The notes beneath the pieces were generated by a model that was given only the letters and a program-made list of their open reading frames with translations, was not told the DNA's origin and did no database searches. Shown here one piece after another: positions 1-9,942 of a DNA stretch of 64,000 bases. How positions within the stretch are numbered: position 1 is the first letter of the stretch; each line of letters begins with the position of its first letter. Both the position numbers and the translations under genes were made by a program. Origin of the DNA: Sporobolomyces roseus (taxonomy: Eukaryota; Basidiomycota; Microbotryomycetes; Sporidiobolales; Sporidiobolaceae); contig JADILM010000012.1 in the NCBI GenBank assembly GCA_016617785.1, positions 310,001 to 374,000 on the forward strand, read 5' to 3'.

Positions 1-1350
1 CCTCGGCTGAAGAACTCGACGAGATGACGACGGAAACCTTGACGAACGGTGTCGAGGTTGGTAGAGACTACGATGTCCGCTTCCCTCGCCATCTTCTCCA
101 CCTTCATTGCCAGTTCCATACCTTCCTCAAAATCATCACCGAAAGGTAGCTTCCAATAGTACATGTCGGAGATCGATTCACAGTGATCGAGGAGCATGAC
201 TCCGTTCCTATCTTCGTCGCAATGCGCATCCCTCCTTTCACACACTGCGTAATCTATATCGAGATATTCTCCGAGTTCGAGCGGGACGAATTCCAGGGAG
301 AGCTTCTGAAGATGGCGGAGACGTTGAGGACCTCGGAGAAGATGGACGAGTTCGGGATACAAGTTTTCGAGAACGAGGCTGAGTTCGACCAGGTGATGGA
401 GTGCGAGGAGATGTTTGTGGATGTCGTCCGAAAGGAGCTTGTCGTCGAGATGGAGCTCGCGGAGGAAGGGGAAGAGCGGGAGAACATCGTCGATTGGTTC
501 CGAGGAGACGTATCCGCCTCTCAGGCAGACCTCGAGACGAAGTTTTCGAAGGGCGGGAGTGAGCTGGGTGAGGATGGAGCGGAGAGATCCATACTCCGAT
601 TCATGAAAGCAGAGGAGGTCGAGTTGGACGATAGCGGCAGAGGGGAAGAAGGGGAGAATCGAAATCGGAGAAGTGAAGGGTAAGCCACGTTGAGTGCGAA
701 AGCTAGTGTAGTCGATTTGCGTGACTTGTGGAGCTTTGGCCATCGAGGCGTCCGCTGCGAAGGATACTTCCGAGAGCTTCACCATGTGAAGAGACGAGAA
801 ACCCCTCATCGTGGCGACGACCATATTCGAATGATTACCGAAGAGACTGCAGACTTGTAGATTTGAGTAGTGAGCCTTCGAACTTGCCTGTAGGAGGAGC
901 ACGGCCGGAGAGATTCCGTTGCGTGAGCCGAATTCGAGTCGAGATGGGGAAAGAGCGGAGACGATTCGTTCGAGAGCTGGAAAGTAACGCGTTTGTCGCG
1001 GAAGTTGATGATGAGACTACCCTTCGCGAGCGAAGTCACCTTGGCTCGATGCTTGTCGAATGTTTTGATGAATCGCTGGAACTGAGGGAAAGTTCCGAAT
1101 GAGGTATCGGTACAGAGCCTTGTCGTGAAATGGACGTAGAGACTTCGAAAGTGGGACTGCACATAGCTCGTAGGAGTATGCTGCGAGGTCGAAGATGTCT
1201 TCTAGGAGTTCGGGAGGGAGTTGAGAAAGTCGATCGATCTGAAGAAGGAGAAAGGGAGTGAGCGAGTGGAGGAAGAGAGGGAGTCGATCTACTTACCTTG
1301 GAAGTATGCTTGAGCACTACAAAGATCCTTCCAAGCTGTTCTAGGTGATT
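1..1350 (-). pseudogene. F-box/leucine-rich-repeat-type gene, degenerate or unresolved, runs off left edge
   Basis: Read on the minus strand, an exon ending at a GTAAGT donor near 1296 (LENHLEQLGR...LKHTSK) is followed by a 58-nt intron and an F-box-like start, IDRLSQLPPELLEDIFDLAA, near 1238-1180. F-box proteins recruit substrates to SCF ubiquitin ligases. The reading frame then changes twice: from RPFHDKALYRYLIRNF to FQRFIKTFDKHRAKVTSL near 1090, and to a third frame (ALERIVSALSPSRLEFGS onward) near 1000. From there it stays open to the window edge with leucine-spaced segments such as LVELSLVLENLYPELVHLL, typical of fungal F-box/LRR proteins. No short intron explains both shifts neatly, and I found no in-frame ATG for the first exon. 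It is probably a decaying gene, but a misread exon structure is possible. A related relic lies at 4603-5450. Confidence 0.55.
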
Positions 1351-1680
1351 CTCGAGAGTTGTAGTGAAGAGTAGGAAAGACTTTAAAAAGAAAGAGAATC
1401 ACATTTTCTGGCTCTTGCTAACACCTCGAGATGACTACTCGACCTATTCGTACACAATCAGAGATCCTATCAATATATCAGACATCAAGCAAGCCCGCTC
1501 AAGACTCGCGCAACTCGAAGCGGAACTCGCTTCTCTCTTTTGCTCAATTTCATCTCGAAATCTCTCGACTTCTTCAACAACAGCATCAAAGGACATGGGA
1601 GATGGATGAACGGGACACAGCTCAGTGCTGCTCAGGCTAGGAGAGTACAAAAGGTACAGGAGACGGATGAGGGCTAGTTT
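1165..1680. repeat. Duplicated block, copy 1 (F-box 5' end plus UBA4 5' end)
   Basis: This stretch matches 5185-5660 over its whole length with point differences and small indels. It carries the start of the F-box exon, the first F-box intron, the short divergent promoter and the first codons of UBA4. Anchors shared by both copies include CTAGGAGTTCGGGAGGGAGT, AAGCTGTTCTAGG and CTCGACCTATTCGTACACAA. Confidence 0.85.
1431..1673 (+). pseudogene. UBA4 5'-end relic
   Basis: The reading [14 protein letters not shown] is nearly the same as the start of intact UBA4 at 5425 ([14 protein letters not shown]). A small insertion (extra ATAT near 1470) then moves the frame. Homology continues at the DNA level through the coiled-coil-like segment ([12 protein letters not shown] in the intact gene) to a degraded [12 protein letters not shown] motif near 1640-1670, read here as GEYKRYRRRM and followed at once by a stop. 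Nothing of the ThiF or rhodanese domains is present. It is a truncated, frame-broken copy made together with the neighbouring F-box start. Confidence 0.85.
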
Positions 1681-2293
1681 TAGCGGTTGACTCGGTTCGC
1701 ACCTTTCCACTTCCTCTCCTCTCACTCCCGTTTAGTTCCTCAACTATGGCCAAGGCGTAGGCTACTCTCTGATTCTCCCATGCTCCCTCGCTCAATTCAA
1801 ATGGACCTGCCGATCGCGTATTCTGATCAATCGTAGTTTCGTCCTCCTCGCGCTTCGTCGCTTTCTCTCCTTTCGCTCGTTCTCGTTCCCTGCTTCGTCG
1901 ATGTGTCAGATTTACGACTTCTTCTCTCTGCTTGATGCCGCCACCGCTTCCCTTGCTGCCACGCTCTCTGCTTTCCATGCTTTCGTGTGCAGATCCGCGC
2001 AAGCTCTGCCTACTTGTCGACAGTCTCGCGTATTGTAAACTATGTGCTCACAAAGCACCGTGTGTTCGAGTCATTGGAGAGCTCAGCTTAACGACGGGGC
2101 GCTCGTTTTAGCCTCTCGCTCGTTTTCTCCTCTCTCCCGTTCTCGGTGCTCGCTTTCCCGCCGTTCACTCTCGATTTTCAAGCGCGCAATGAATTGGACT
2201 GTGTTTTTCAACATTGGCCTGTGAGGAGAATGGAGGAACAAAGAAAACAAAACTTTATTGCGGGAGCGAGTTGGAAACAAAAAGACAAGAACA
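1681..2293. other. Intergenic, no gene seen
   Basis: About 610 bp between the UBA4 relic and the 3' end of the next minus-strand gene. It is rich in TCGCTCGTTTTC/CTCTCGCTC-type pyrimidine runs and short overlapping open frames with no recognisable protein features. Confidence 0.5.
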
Positions 2294-4560
2294 TCACTTC
2301 TTCCCACTCAAGACATCCTGTTTCTTTCGTTCCTCCGCCAGCCACGCCTCCATTGCAATTCGACGAGGTCGTGCAACGAAAGGTCGGTTTCGCTAGCGGG
2401 ATCACGATAGTTGTCAGTGTTGAACTCAGAAGCGAGGGACAGGATCCGATTGAGAGCTTACCTGGGGACCCGTTAGCCAATGAAGCTCAGTCAGAGCTTG
2501 GAGGAGAAAATCTCTGAACCTCTTGGTATAGTGTGGTCGAGGGCGGGAAGAGTCAGAATATTCATGCGGGGCGACACGGTCTCGGATGAGACAGGTGTTG
2601 ATCTCTGAACGCAGCGTTGAGTCTACGCGAGAGTCTCGCCATTCCTCTTCGGAAACCGATCCGAGGGGGCGTTCCCATATCGACCCCTTTGGCAGAGGCT
2701 CGAGGAACAGTCCTCTCTCGAATGAGAAGATTTCGTAGTATGGGCAGTGTAGCCAGATCAGGTCGAGTAGAGGACTGTCGTCGGTGAGAATTGACTGGCA
2801 AAGACTACGAGAGTGAGCGTTACTCGGAAAGGAGAAATTCGAAGAATGACTAACATCTTCTGTCCCGTATGCAACTCGCAGCAAATGCGTCAGACACTGC
2901 ACATACTGTGCTTTGGTGAATCTGAGGCGATGGAGTTGTGCAGTTCCAGCGTGATCTGCTCCTTCATGACTGCGTTTGAAGATGAGAGAAGTTAAGTCGA
3001 GCTCTTGCAACTTTAGGCGCAGACTGGCGAGATCATCGGGCGTGACTTCGTTGCCCTGGGTAGTAGCAGACTCTACCTTTTTGCTGAGAATGTCGTGCGC
3101 GAGCTCCGTAGCGTCGACGAGGTTTGAGATAGCGTTGGAAAGTGCATCACTCTTTTGAGTCGAACAGAGAGAGTGTGGGTCAATGTTCATCCATCAGATC
3201 ACAGTGAGTAGGTTTAATCTCACAGAGAGCTTGCGTTTGGACAATTTTGGCTTCGAGATATTCGATGAAGTCAGTATCCGAACAAATAACACAGATGAAG
3301 GACTCACTACTCCGTGTGCCTCGTAGATGACATAGTCGATCGCGAAAGCCATTCGAGCAAAAGCCGCTCTGAGGGCTCCTCTTTCCGCTGGCCAGCGCTT
3401 GACCAAGTTGACGACTTCGTTCGCCCAGTGGAGAGAGACCTGCTTGTTGGGGACAGTGAACATCTTCCAAGTCTCCTCGTCGATCCAATCAAGTATATCT
3501 TGCCACCAAATAGGTAACATGTCGCGAGCTGTTTCGTCTTGCTTGACTTTGGCTGAATACGAATGAAACAGGATCTTGACGACCTCCTTGTAAAAGTCGA
3601 AGTTCCAGCTCCATACCGAGGGATTCCAGAACGGCTCCTGCTCAGACAGATAAGAGCTGGTCATAAGCACGCAGGAGGAGGAGATATAGGAGGGAGGCGT
3701 TACAACGTACAGACTTTCTGACTGCTTCCACACACTCGCGATACTGTCGCTCAGTGACTTGAACGAAATTGCTGACATCGAACTGCGTACGAGAAGAGTA
3801 CTGCTGGAGGATGAGGCTTAGTTCCTCAAGGCGTTCACAGTATTCCAGGTCGGATCCGCTCAAGGTGTCGAATTGAAGACGGAGAGTATGTAATCGGCTG
3901 TTGACCAGGCCCGAGAGTTCCTATTGATCCTAGGGAAGGTCAGCAGATGTTGAATCGTTCCGTACAATTGACCGAACGAACACGGTAGTTTCCCTGTCAG
4001 ATATTTGGTTCTGTCAGTTCTGAACGGCCAAAGCGTTGAGTAGACTTAACGCTGACTTACCAGATAGGTTTCTGATCCACGGTGATACGACATCTCGACT
4101 GACTTCGGAAGCGCTATTTTGAAGGAGAAGAAGAGAGAGAAGGAGAGAAACGAACGACACGAGGATACCCAAGAATCTCCTAAACCCGACACCGCGGTTT
4201 TTCCGAAGCTTTTCCCACTCTTGCCATAACTCGAGATCGGACCACTGAGCAGAAGCAGGTAGCGATCCATGAGCGAGAGATGGAGAGCGTCGAAGGAGAT
4301 GCGAGCGAAGTTTGGAATTGAGCCTTGGTGAAAAGGTTTGATCAACGCTCCTCTCACAGACAAAACGCTACGCCTACGCGGGAAAGAGCTGAGATCAACG
4401 ATTGTGTTCGATGAAGAGGAGGAGAGTGGATGGATGAGACTTACCAAAAGTCGAGGAACTTTGTCGAGTTTGCTTCACAACTGCGAGAATCTGTTTCCCA
4501 ACTTCCTACCACTTCAATGAATCGTCCAGCACTGTCCAGCGCCTCCCTCAGCGCGTCTTC
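2294..4560 (-). CDS. Unrecognised multi-exon protein
   Basis: I do not recognise the family. The clearest exons, read leftward, give PASAQWSDLELWQEWEKLRK (near 4230), ELSGLVNSRLHTLRLQFDTL (3920-3790), QEPFWNPSVWSWNFDFYKEV (3640 onward, tryptophan-rich), a helical stretch near 3170-2840, then SFERGLFLEPLPKGSIWERP. A GTAAGC donor near 2461 and a CTAG acceptor near 2393 lead to a last exon ending MEAWLAEERKKQDVLSGKK at a TGA at 2294-2296. Composition and splice signals support a real gene. No signal peptide or membrane segment is evident. The 5' end is unclear: a frame ending in a GTAAGT donor near 4446 (EALDSAGRFIEVVGSWETDS) splices in phase into the following exon, yet reads back into the F-box relic at 4603-5450. 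This gene could therefore be the 3' part of that locus. Confidence 0.6.
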
Positions 4561-4602
4561 CTCTTCACCATCTCCTCTTCCTTGAACGAACTCTCTGCAT
4601 CA

Positions 4603-5450
4603 TCTGTATTCGCGACGAACGATGCCTGAAATGTCGTGAAAGTCGATGTAGCGGAGTGAGGGCATTTGACTGAACTCGGCGACGACTGAAGATCTGCCAA
4701 CACCATGAAGGACGACGACTTTTAGAGCCAAGAACTGTTGCTTGATCTGATCTTCGTATAGTTATGCCGAGAATAGCGAGAGAGGGGCGAATTCGATTCG
4801 AGAGAGTGAAAGTTGGAAGACCACACGCTTGACAAGCTGAACATCGACATGGTCATGCGCGAACCCAATGAACAACGTGCCGTTTCGAGAGAGTGTAACG
4901 TTTGCCGGGTAATCTTCGGAAGTCCTCAGTGGTTCCTTTGCTTTCCTTAGCGAATTCTTCGAGTTCGCGTAAATCGGCAGCACGCTGTGCGAGACAGGTG
5001 GTGACTGTTCCAGTGAGCGGTTCGATTGTTGATGGATCAATTTGAGCTGGAGTGACTGTGGGCGAGAGGTTGCTGAGGGTTAGAGCCAACTTCTGGAACT
5101 TGACCAAATTGAAAGCGAGGTATCGATCGAGGGGTTTCTCGTGGAATGGGTGCAGGAATTTCTGTGGCGGGACAGTGTAGAGCTTTTAGGTGACTGCGGC
5201 AAGGTCGAAGATAACGTCTAGGAGTTCGGGAGGGAGTTGGGAGAGTCGATCGATCTGAGAACAGGGGAAAGCGAATTAGCACGCCGAGAACGAGTGGGAG
5301 TTGACCGACTTACCTTGCGAGTATCCTTGAGAGCTGTAGACATACTTTCAAGCTGTTCTAGGAGATTCTCGAGAGTGGTGGTAGAGAGAGAATCGCACTT
5401 TCTGTCTCTTGACAACACCTCGAGATGGATACTCGACCTATTCGTACACA
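4603..5450 (-). pseudogene. Second F-box/LRR relic, head-to-head with UBA4
   Basis: The first exon reads CDSLSTTTLENLLEQLESMS...KDTRK, with a GTAAGT donor near 5313. The second begins IDRLSQLPPELLDVIFDLAA near 5256. Five codons later an in-frame TAA (near 5187) interrupts the F-box at AVT*KLYTV, where the copy at the left edge reads AYSYELCAV. Coding-like sequence carries on in the same frame (FQKLALTLSNLSPTVTPAQI) and, after a frame change, as NGTLFIGFAHDHVDVQLVKR and VVLHGVGRSSVVAEFSQMPS. The stop and frame change point to a dead gene. Its 5' end lies on top of the UBA4 start on the other strand. Confidence 0.65.
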
Positions 5451-5660
5451 ATCAGAGGTTTTATCAGACATCAGTCAAGCTCGTGCAAGACTCGCGCAAC
5501 TCGAAGCAGAGCTCGCTTCTCTTCCTTCTTCCACTTCATCTCGAAACCTTCCGACCTCTCCAACAACAGCAACAAATGGTATAGAAAAGGGCGCAAAGAG
5601 TAAGAAGTCACTCCCGCTAAGCTTGCGAGAGTACAAGAGGTATGGGAGACAGATGTTGAT
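5185..5660. repeat. Duplicated block, copy 2 (F-box 5' end plus UBA4 5' end)
   Basis: Partner of the block at 1165-1680. In this copy the UBA4 side is intact and the F-box side has a stop codon, the reverse of copy 1. Confidence 0.85.
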
Positions 5661-7387
5661 CAATCCCATAGGTTTACCTGGTCCGTCCCCTCGCTGCTCC
5701 TCCTTCAGCTTCTTGGGCTGATTTCAGGAGCTCAATGACAGGTCAGGTCAAGCTCAAGAATGCGCACATTCTCGTAGTGGGAGCAGGAGGGTTGGGTTGT
5801 CCAGTTTTACTTTATTTAGCTGCTGCAGGAGTTGGTGGGTTCTTGCTCTTTCATCTATCTCCACGGTTGCGGTTGGGAGAAGAGCTTGTGCCGAGCCCGA
5901 ACCCGAGCTGAGGATTTTTGACGTCCGTGAACGTAGGAGAGATCACGATTTTAGATCACGATACTGTCGAATTATCAAATCTTCACCGTCAAGTGCTTCA
6001 CACAGAAGATCGAGTCGGCATGAGCAAAGCTGAGAGTGCTCAAATAGCTCTACAGGCGTGCGTGACTACTTCGCTTCTCATCTCGAGAGAGCGGAGAACC
6101 TGATTGATCACCAACGTCTTCAGATTGAATTCGGATATCAAGATTGACGCTCACCAAATCCCTTTCATCCCTTCTATCTTCCATTCTTTTACAACACCTT
6201 CCTCTCTAACCACTCCCGGCACCTTCTCACTCGTCCTCGACTGTACCGATAATCCAGCAACTCGACATTTCCTCAACGCTTATGCTATCGCAATGGATGT
6301 TCCACTGGTCAGTGGAGGAGCAGTACGAGCCGAAGGAACAGTAGGAGTGTATGGATTACCGATCAAGCCTGTCCAGCCGGGAGAAGGAGAAGAAAGAGGA
6401 CCTTGCTACGCTTGTATCTTCCCTCCTCCTTCGCAAAAGACAGCTCGGGAGGAGCCTCAGACCGAGCTGGAGAAAGATCTCGAAGCTCAGAGGATAAGTT
6501 TGGCGGGTACTGGAGCTTGTGCGGATGAAGGTGTACTAGGGATCGATTGCGGAGTTGTAGGATTGGGAATGGCAGCTGAGGCAGTCAAGGTGATACTGGG
6601 AATCGGTGAGTTCCATCGAGCTCTTCAATCAAACCTTGACATCGATTGGGAACTCGTACGTATCCACAGCTAAACCGACACTTCACCTCTTCGCACCCCT
6701 TTCACCTTCGCCTTATCGAACGATCAAAACTCGAGCCCGCAAACCCACATGTTCAACTTGCGGCACTCTCCCCTCGACATCATCTTCGCCTTCAGATAAT
6801 AGTGAAGCTGACTCGACCCCTCAATCTCGCTGGAAAGACTTCATTGAATCGAACGATGGAGAATGGCCGGGATGGGAAGATCCACTTTGTTCTTTACCTG
6901 GAGTGGGAGAAGATACGGATGAGAAACGAAGTGATGAGCGACTGAGAGTGAGGGAGCTGAAGGAGACTATGGGCGAGAATGTGAGAATCGTCGATACGAG
7001 ACCCCAGACGGAATTTGGGATTGTCAATCTCGACGGCAGTATCAGTACGTCTCGATCTCTTCTCCTTCTCTTCGCGTGATCGCTCAGATATTGACAAACG
7101 CTTGTCAAGTAGATGTGCCCTTTTCCAAGTTTCTCAAAGATCCTTCGCTTGCTCTTTCGGGAATAGACGACGTATCGTCACTGACTTCACCAAGCTCGCC
7201 TTCGACTATCGCGTTCATCTGTCGACGAGGGAACGACTCACTGCTGGCTTCGCGGGCGTTGAGAAGATGGGTTCATGAGAAGAGCGAGGGAGAAGAAGGG
7301 GAGTCGAAAGAGGGAATTCGGATAGTTGACGTTCTCGGAGGATTGACAGCTTATGCTAGGGAGGAGGAAGGGTTTCCTATATATTGA
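5425..7387 (+). CDS. UBA4: UBA4: E1-like adenylyltransferase and sulfurtransferase
   Basis: UBA4 (MOCS3 in animals) adenylates the C-terminus of the ubiquitin-like protein Urm1 and passes sulfur to it for tRNA 2-thiolation and protein urmylation in the cytosol. The start [14 protein letters not shown] leads into a short coiled coil ([13 protein letters not shown]) and the family motif [21 protein letters not shown] 61-nt intron (5681-5741) precedes the ThiF/MoeB nucleotide-binding loop (GAGGLGCP). Later come [13 protein letters not shown], the DCTDN segment, two zinc-binding pairs (CYAC near 6410, CSTC near 6755) and a C-terminal rhodanese domain with active-site cysteine in FICRRGNDS (near 7210). 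At least five short introns are needed. One donor is GTGCGT near 6059, which restores the frame into [14 protein letters not shown]. The stop is in GFPIY* at 7387. The domain order is complete. The F-box relic is head-to-head and overlaps the 5' end. Confidence 0.93.
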
Positions 7388-7652
7388 GTGTAAGCATCTC
7401 GTCGAAAGTATATTCCTCGAAATGCGCGGAGATGTTCAAAAGCGAACCTTGCGTTGCGAACTTTTGAGAGAAGGAGTCCAATTTGTCTCTCTTTCATTCA
7501 CCTTCGCTCAAACTATCCCAACAACCTCAGAATCAGTCTATGCACTCTAACTAGCGTAGCTGTACAGGTCAGGCGATTCTCAGGCCTTCCTTTCCTCTCA
7601 TCTCGACCCCTTGAAACTTCTTTCCCTTCCCTCAACTTTGTCTTTCCTCAAG

Positions 7653-9456
7653 ATGGCCACTACAGCTCGCGGACGCTCTCAATCCCCTCCTCGTAAGCTC
7701 GTGAACCCTCTGACCACTCCTCCGTAGTTCTCAAGCTGATCCTTTCCTCCTCCTCAGATCAATCTCCTTCCCCTCCTCAACTTTGCGATCAGGAATCTGG
7801 ACCTGCAAATACTCGCAAAGGAAAGAGATGGTCAACAGAGGAAGAGCAGGAGGTTTTGACAGTAACAGCTAGATTCTTGGGAGCAGGCAAGAGTAAAGAT
7901 TGGTTAAGAGTGAAAGCTGAACTACAAGGCCCAGCTAGGACAAGGAGTTTGACGGCGATCAAGGGAAAGTACAAGCAGTTGGTACCTCAACCGAATGGGA
8001 GGAAGAAGAATGAGATGCGTCGAATTGTGAGCGATTTGAGTGTCGAATCGATTGAAACGAGTTCGCAAGGTGAGTTCACTTCTCGCTTTCCTTTCTTGAT
8101 CGATCATAACTGAAGCACCTTGAACTTCTGATCAGATAATGAACTGCAAGAGACGGCCTCGGTTGTCGGTAGTCCACCGCTGGCTTCGCCATCTCTTCCT
8201 TTCGAACTTGGTCCTGGTCCTGCACCTCTCCTCTCGCCTCCTATGGCTTCTAGCGGTACGTCCAGCTCTATTCAAGCTCACTCCAACCTGAAGCTGAGAG
8301 TGTTACGTTATAGCTTCCCATCTCGACTCGCATCCCGTTGCTTCGACCGTTACTGATCAAGCTAGACCTCCGACATCGATCAACTGGACTATCGATGAGG
8401 ACGCCGCTCTCCTCTCGACCTTGTATGCCCCGTGTCAAAGCGTCAAGTCATGGGAGGACGTGAGAGATGTCACCTTCAGAACTTTTCAAATCGTCGAAGG
8501 TGGCCAATTTGACAAAACGGTAGTGCAATGTGCCGACCGCTACTATCTCGCTTTGAAAGAGCTACGATTCGACGGTACACATCAACTTCTACTCTCTCTC
8601 GCCCTTTCAAGTCAGCTGATTCTGCGAGTTGACAGATCAAGATTTCGCACATGAAACGATTCAAGCTATCCTTTACACAAATTTCCATCGAGAACAGATC
8701 GCTCGATACGCTCAAACCGCTCTTTCAATGCCTACTACTCTCACAACCCAGCTTCCTCCGCCTCGTTCTCGAACTTCTACTCCCGTTCTTCCCGCTCCTC
8801 AGATCAATCCGCCAAGTTATATCGCTTCTCGACCTCTGCTCAACCATGAAACAGCTTCTCGTCGTCACTCGAACATCGACAAGTCATTGGGCGAGGCTCT
8901 GATCGACAATTCTCGTCTTCGTCGACAAAGTCTTTCCGCTACTTCGATCCCTCGAATCATCCCTCATCAAACCCAACTCCAGCTTCAACCCTCAGCTTTC
9001 GCTTACAACGAGCACGCTCCAAACTATCACTTACCTACTCAGTCACTCGCCTCGAATTCCGCACTCCCTACTTCGCAAGTTCCCGCCAGACTTTCCGAAC
9101 ACTCTTCGCAAATTCAACATGAACCCGTTCCTCTCTCTTTCTCGCCCATCTCTCCCGAAGTCTACCGCGCCACGTGGACGAACAGAGGACCTTCACCTTC
9201 TTCGAGCGAGAACTTCAACGATCACTCGGCTACAGACACTCCCGAAACTGTCATCACTCGACCTTCTCCTCAATCTTGGACCTCGCGAGATGCTAGTGGA
9301 AGTCCCGAGTACGTCGAACAGTCTGGTGAGAGGGTCACAAGGAGAGGAAGGAAACGAGGATCGAATGCGGTTGATTATAGGGAGGAAACGGAACTTTCGG
9401 ACGACGACGAGGAGTACAGAGACGTGTTGTACACGAAGAAGATGAAAGTGGAATGA
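7653..9456 (+). CDS. SANT/Myb-like DNA-binding protein
   Basis: The start MATTARGRSQSP is followed by an intron (GTAAGC near 7693) and a first Myb/SANT-like helix set, KGKRWSTEEEQEVLTVTARF...KDWLRVKAEL, with the conserved tryptophans. A second, more divergent copy follows further introns near 8370-8570: SINWTIDEDAALLSTLY...SWEDVRDVTF...CADRYYLALKEL. The last exon (from about 8637) encodes a long Ser/Pro-rich tail that turns basic and acidic at the end (RRGRKRGSNAVDYREETELS...KKMKVE*), with a probable nuclear localisation signal. This suggests a nuclear regulator or chromatin protein. I cannot name an orthologue. A second protein with SANT-like segments lies at 48433-50138. Confidence 0.8.
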
Positions 9457-9942
9457 GGTGGATAGGAAGAGGATAGGAGAAAGGCTTTCGCTTTGCATCA
9501 GTTGTACAATCATCGATTTGTTTAGTTCGCTCTCTGTTACTTCCCCTCTATTGTCAGCTTTACTTGCGACACACATTCGGTCCTACTCTTGTATTCCTGC
9601 CATACTTGCGATTCCCGAGATTTGTAGCTTAGCAATGTAGAGTAGCCGAGATTTTCGCACATTCTTCGAGTCTTTTTCGCAAGTTGCTCGAGGCGACGGC
9701 GATCTTCTGGTTTCGCCACTAGCTCGCAGGATAGCTCCTAACCTCCATGAGGACGTCTGAGGTACAAGTCAGTATTCTTTGTAAATAGCTAGAGAAGGAA
9801 CGATTGAAGCAAAGGGATTCGTAATTCAAAAATTTCACAGCTACTGACTCAAGCTTTTTAAGTTCGATGTACAAGGGAAAGAGTTGTGGAGGGTACAAAA
9901 GTGCGAGCAAGCGGTATCGGAGAAGCGAGGGTGTGGTTAAAG
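9457..9942. other. Convergent 3' region, no gene seen
   Basis: About 490 bp between the convergent ends of the SANT-like gene and helicase A. AT-richer than the flanking exons and probably 3' UTRs. No open frame here looks coding. Confidence 0.5.

Noticed and set aside
183..683. Plus-strand open frame of 166 codons near the left edge
   Set aside because: It is antisense to a clearer minus-strand LRR-like frame (LVELSLVLENLYPELVHLL and similar) that runs to the window edge; its Glu-rich wording is the complement of that exon.
2041..2090. GTGTTCGAGTC resembling a tRNA T-loop
   Set aside because: The flanking bases cannot form the 5-bp T-stem and no acceptor or anticodon stem is in place.
4046..4447. 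Hydrophobic run (LLSLLLLQ) suggesting a membrane helix in the unrecognised gene
   Set aside because: The run coincides with a pyrimidine tract between a GTATCC donor and an AATAG acceptor, so it is probably intron sequence.
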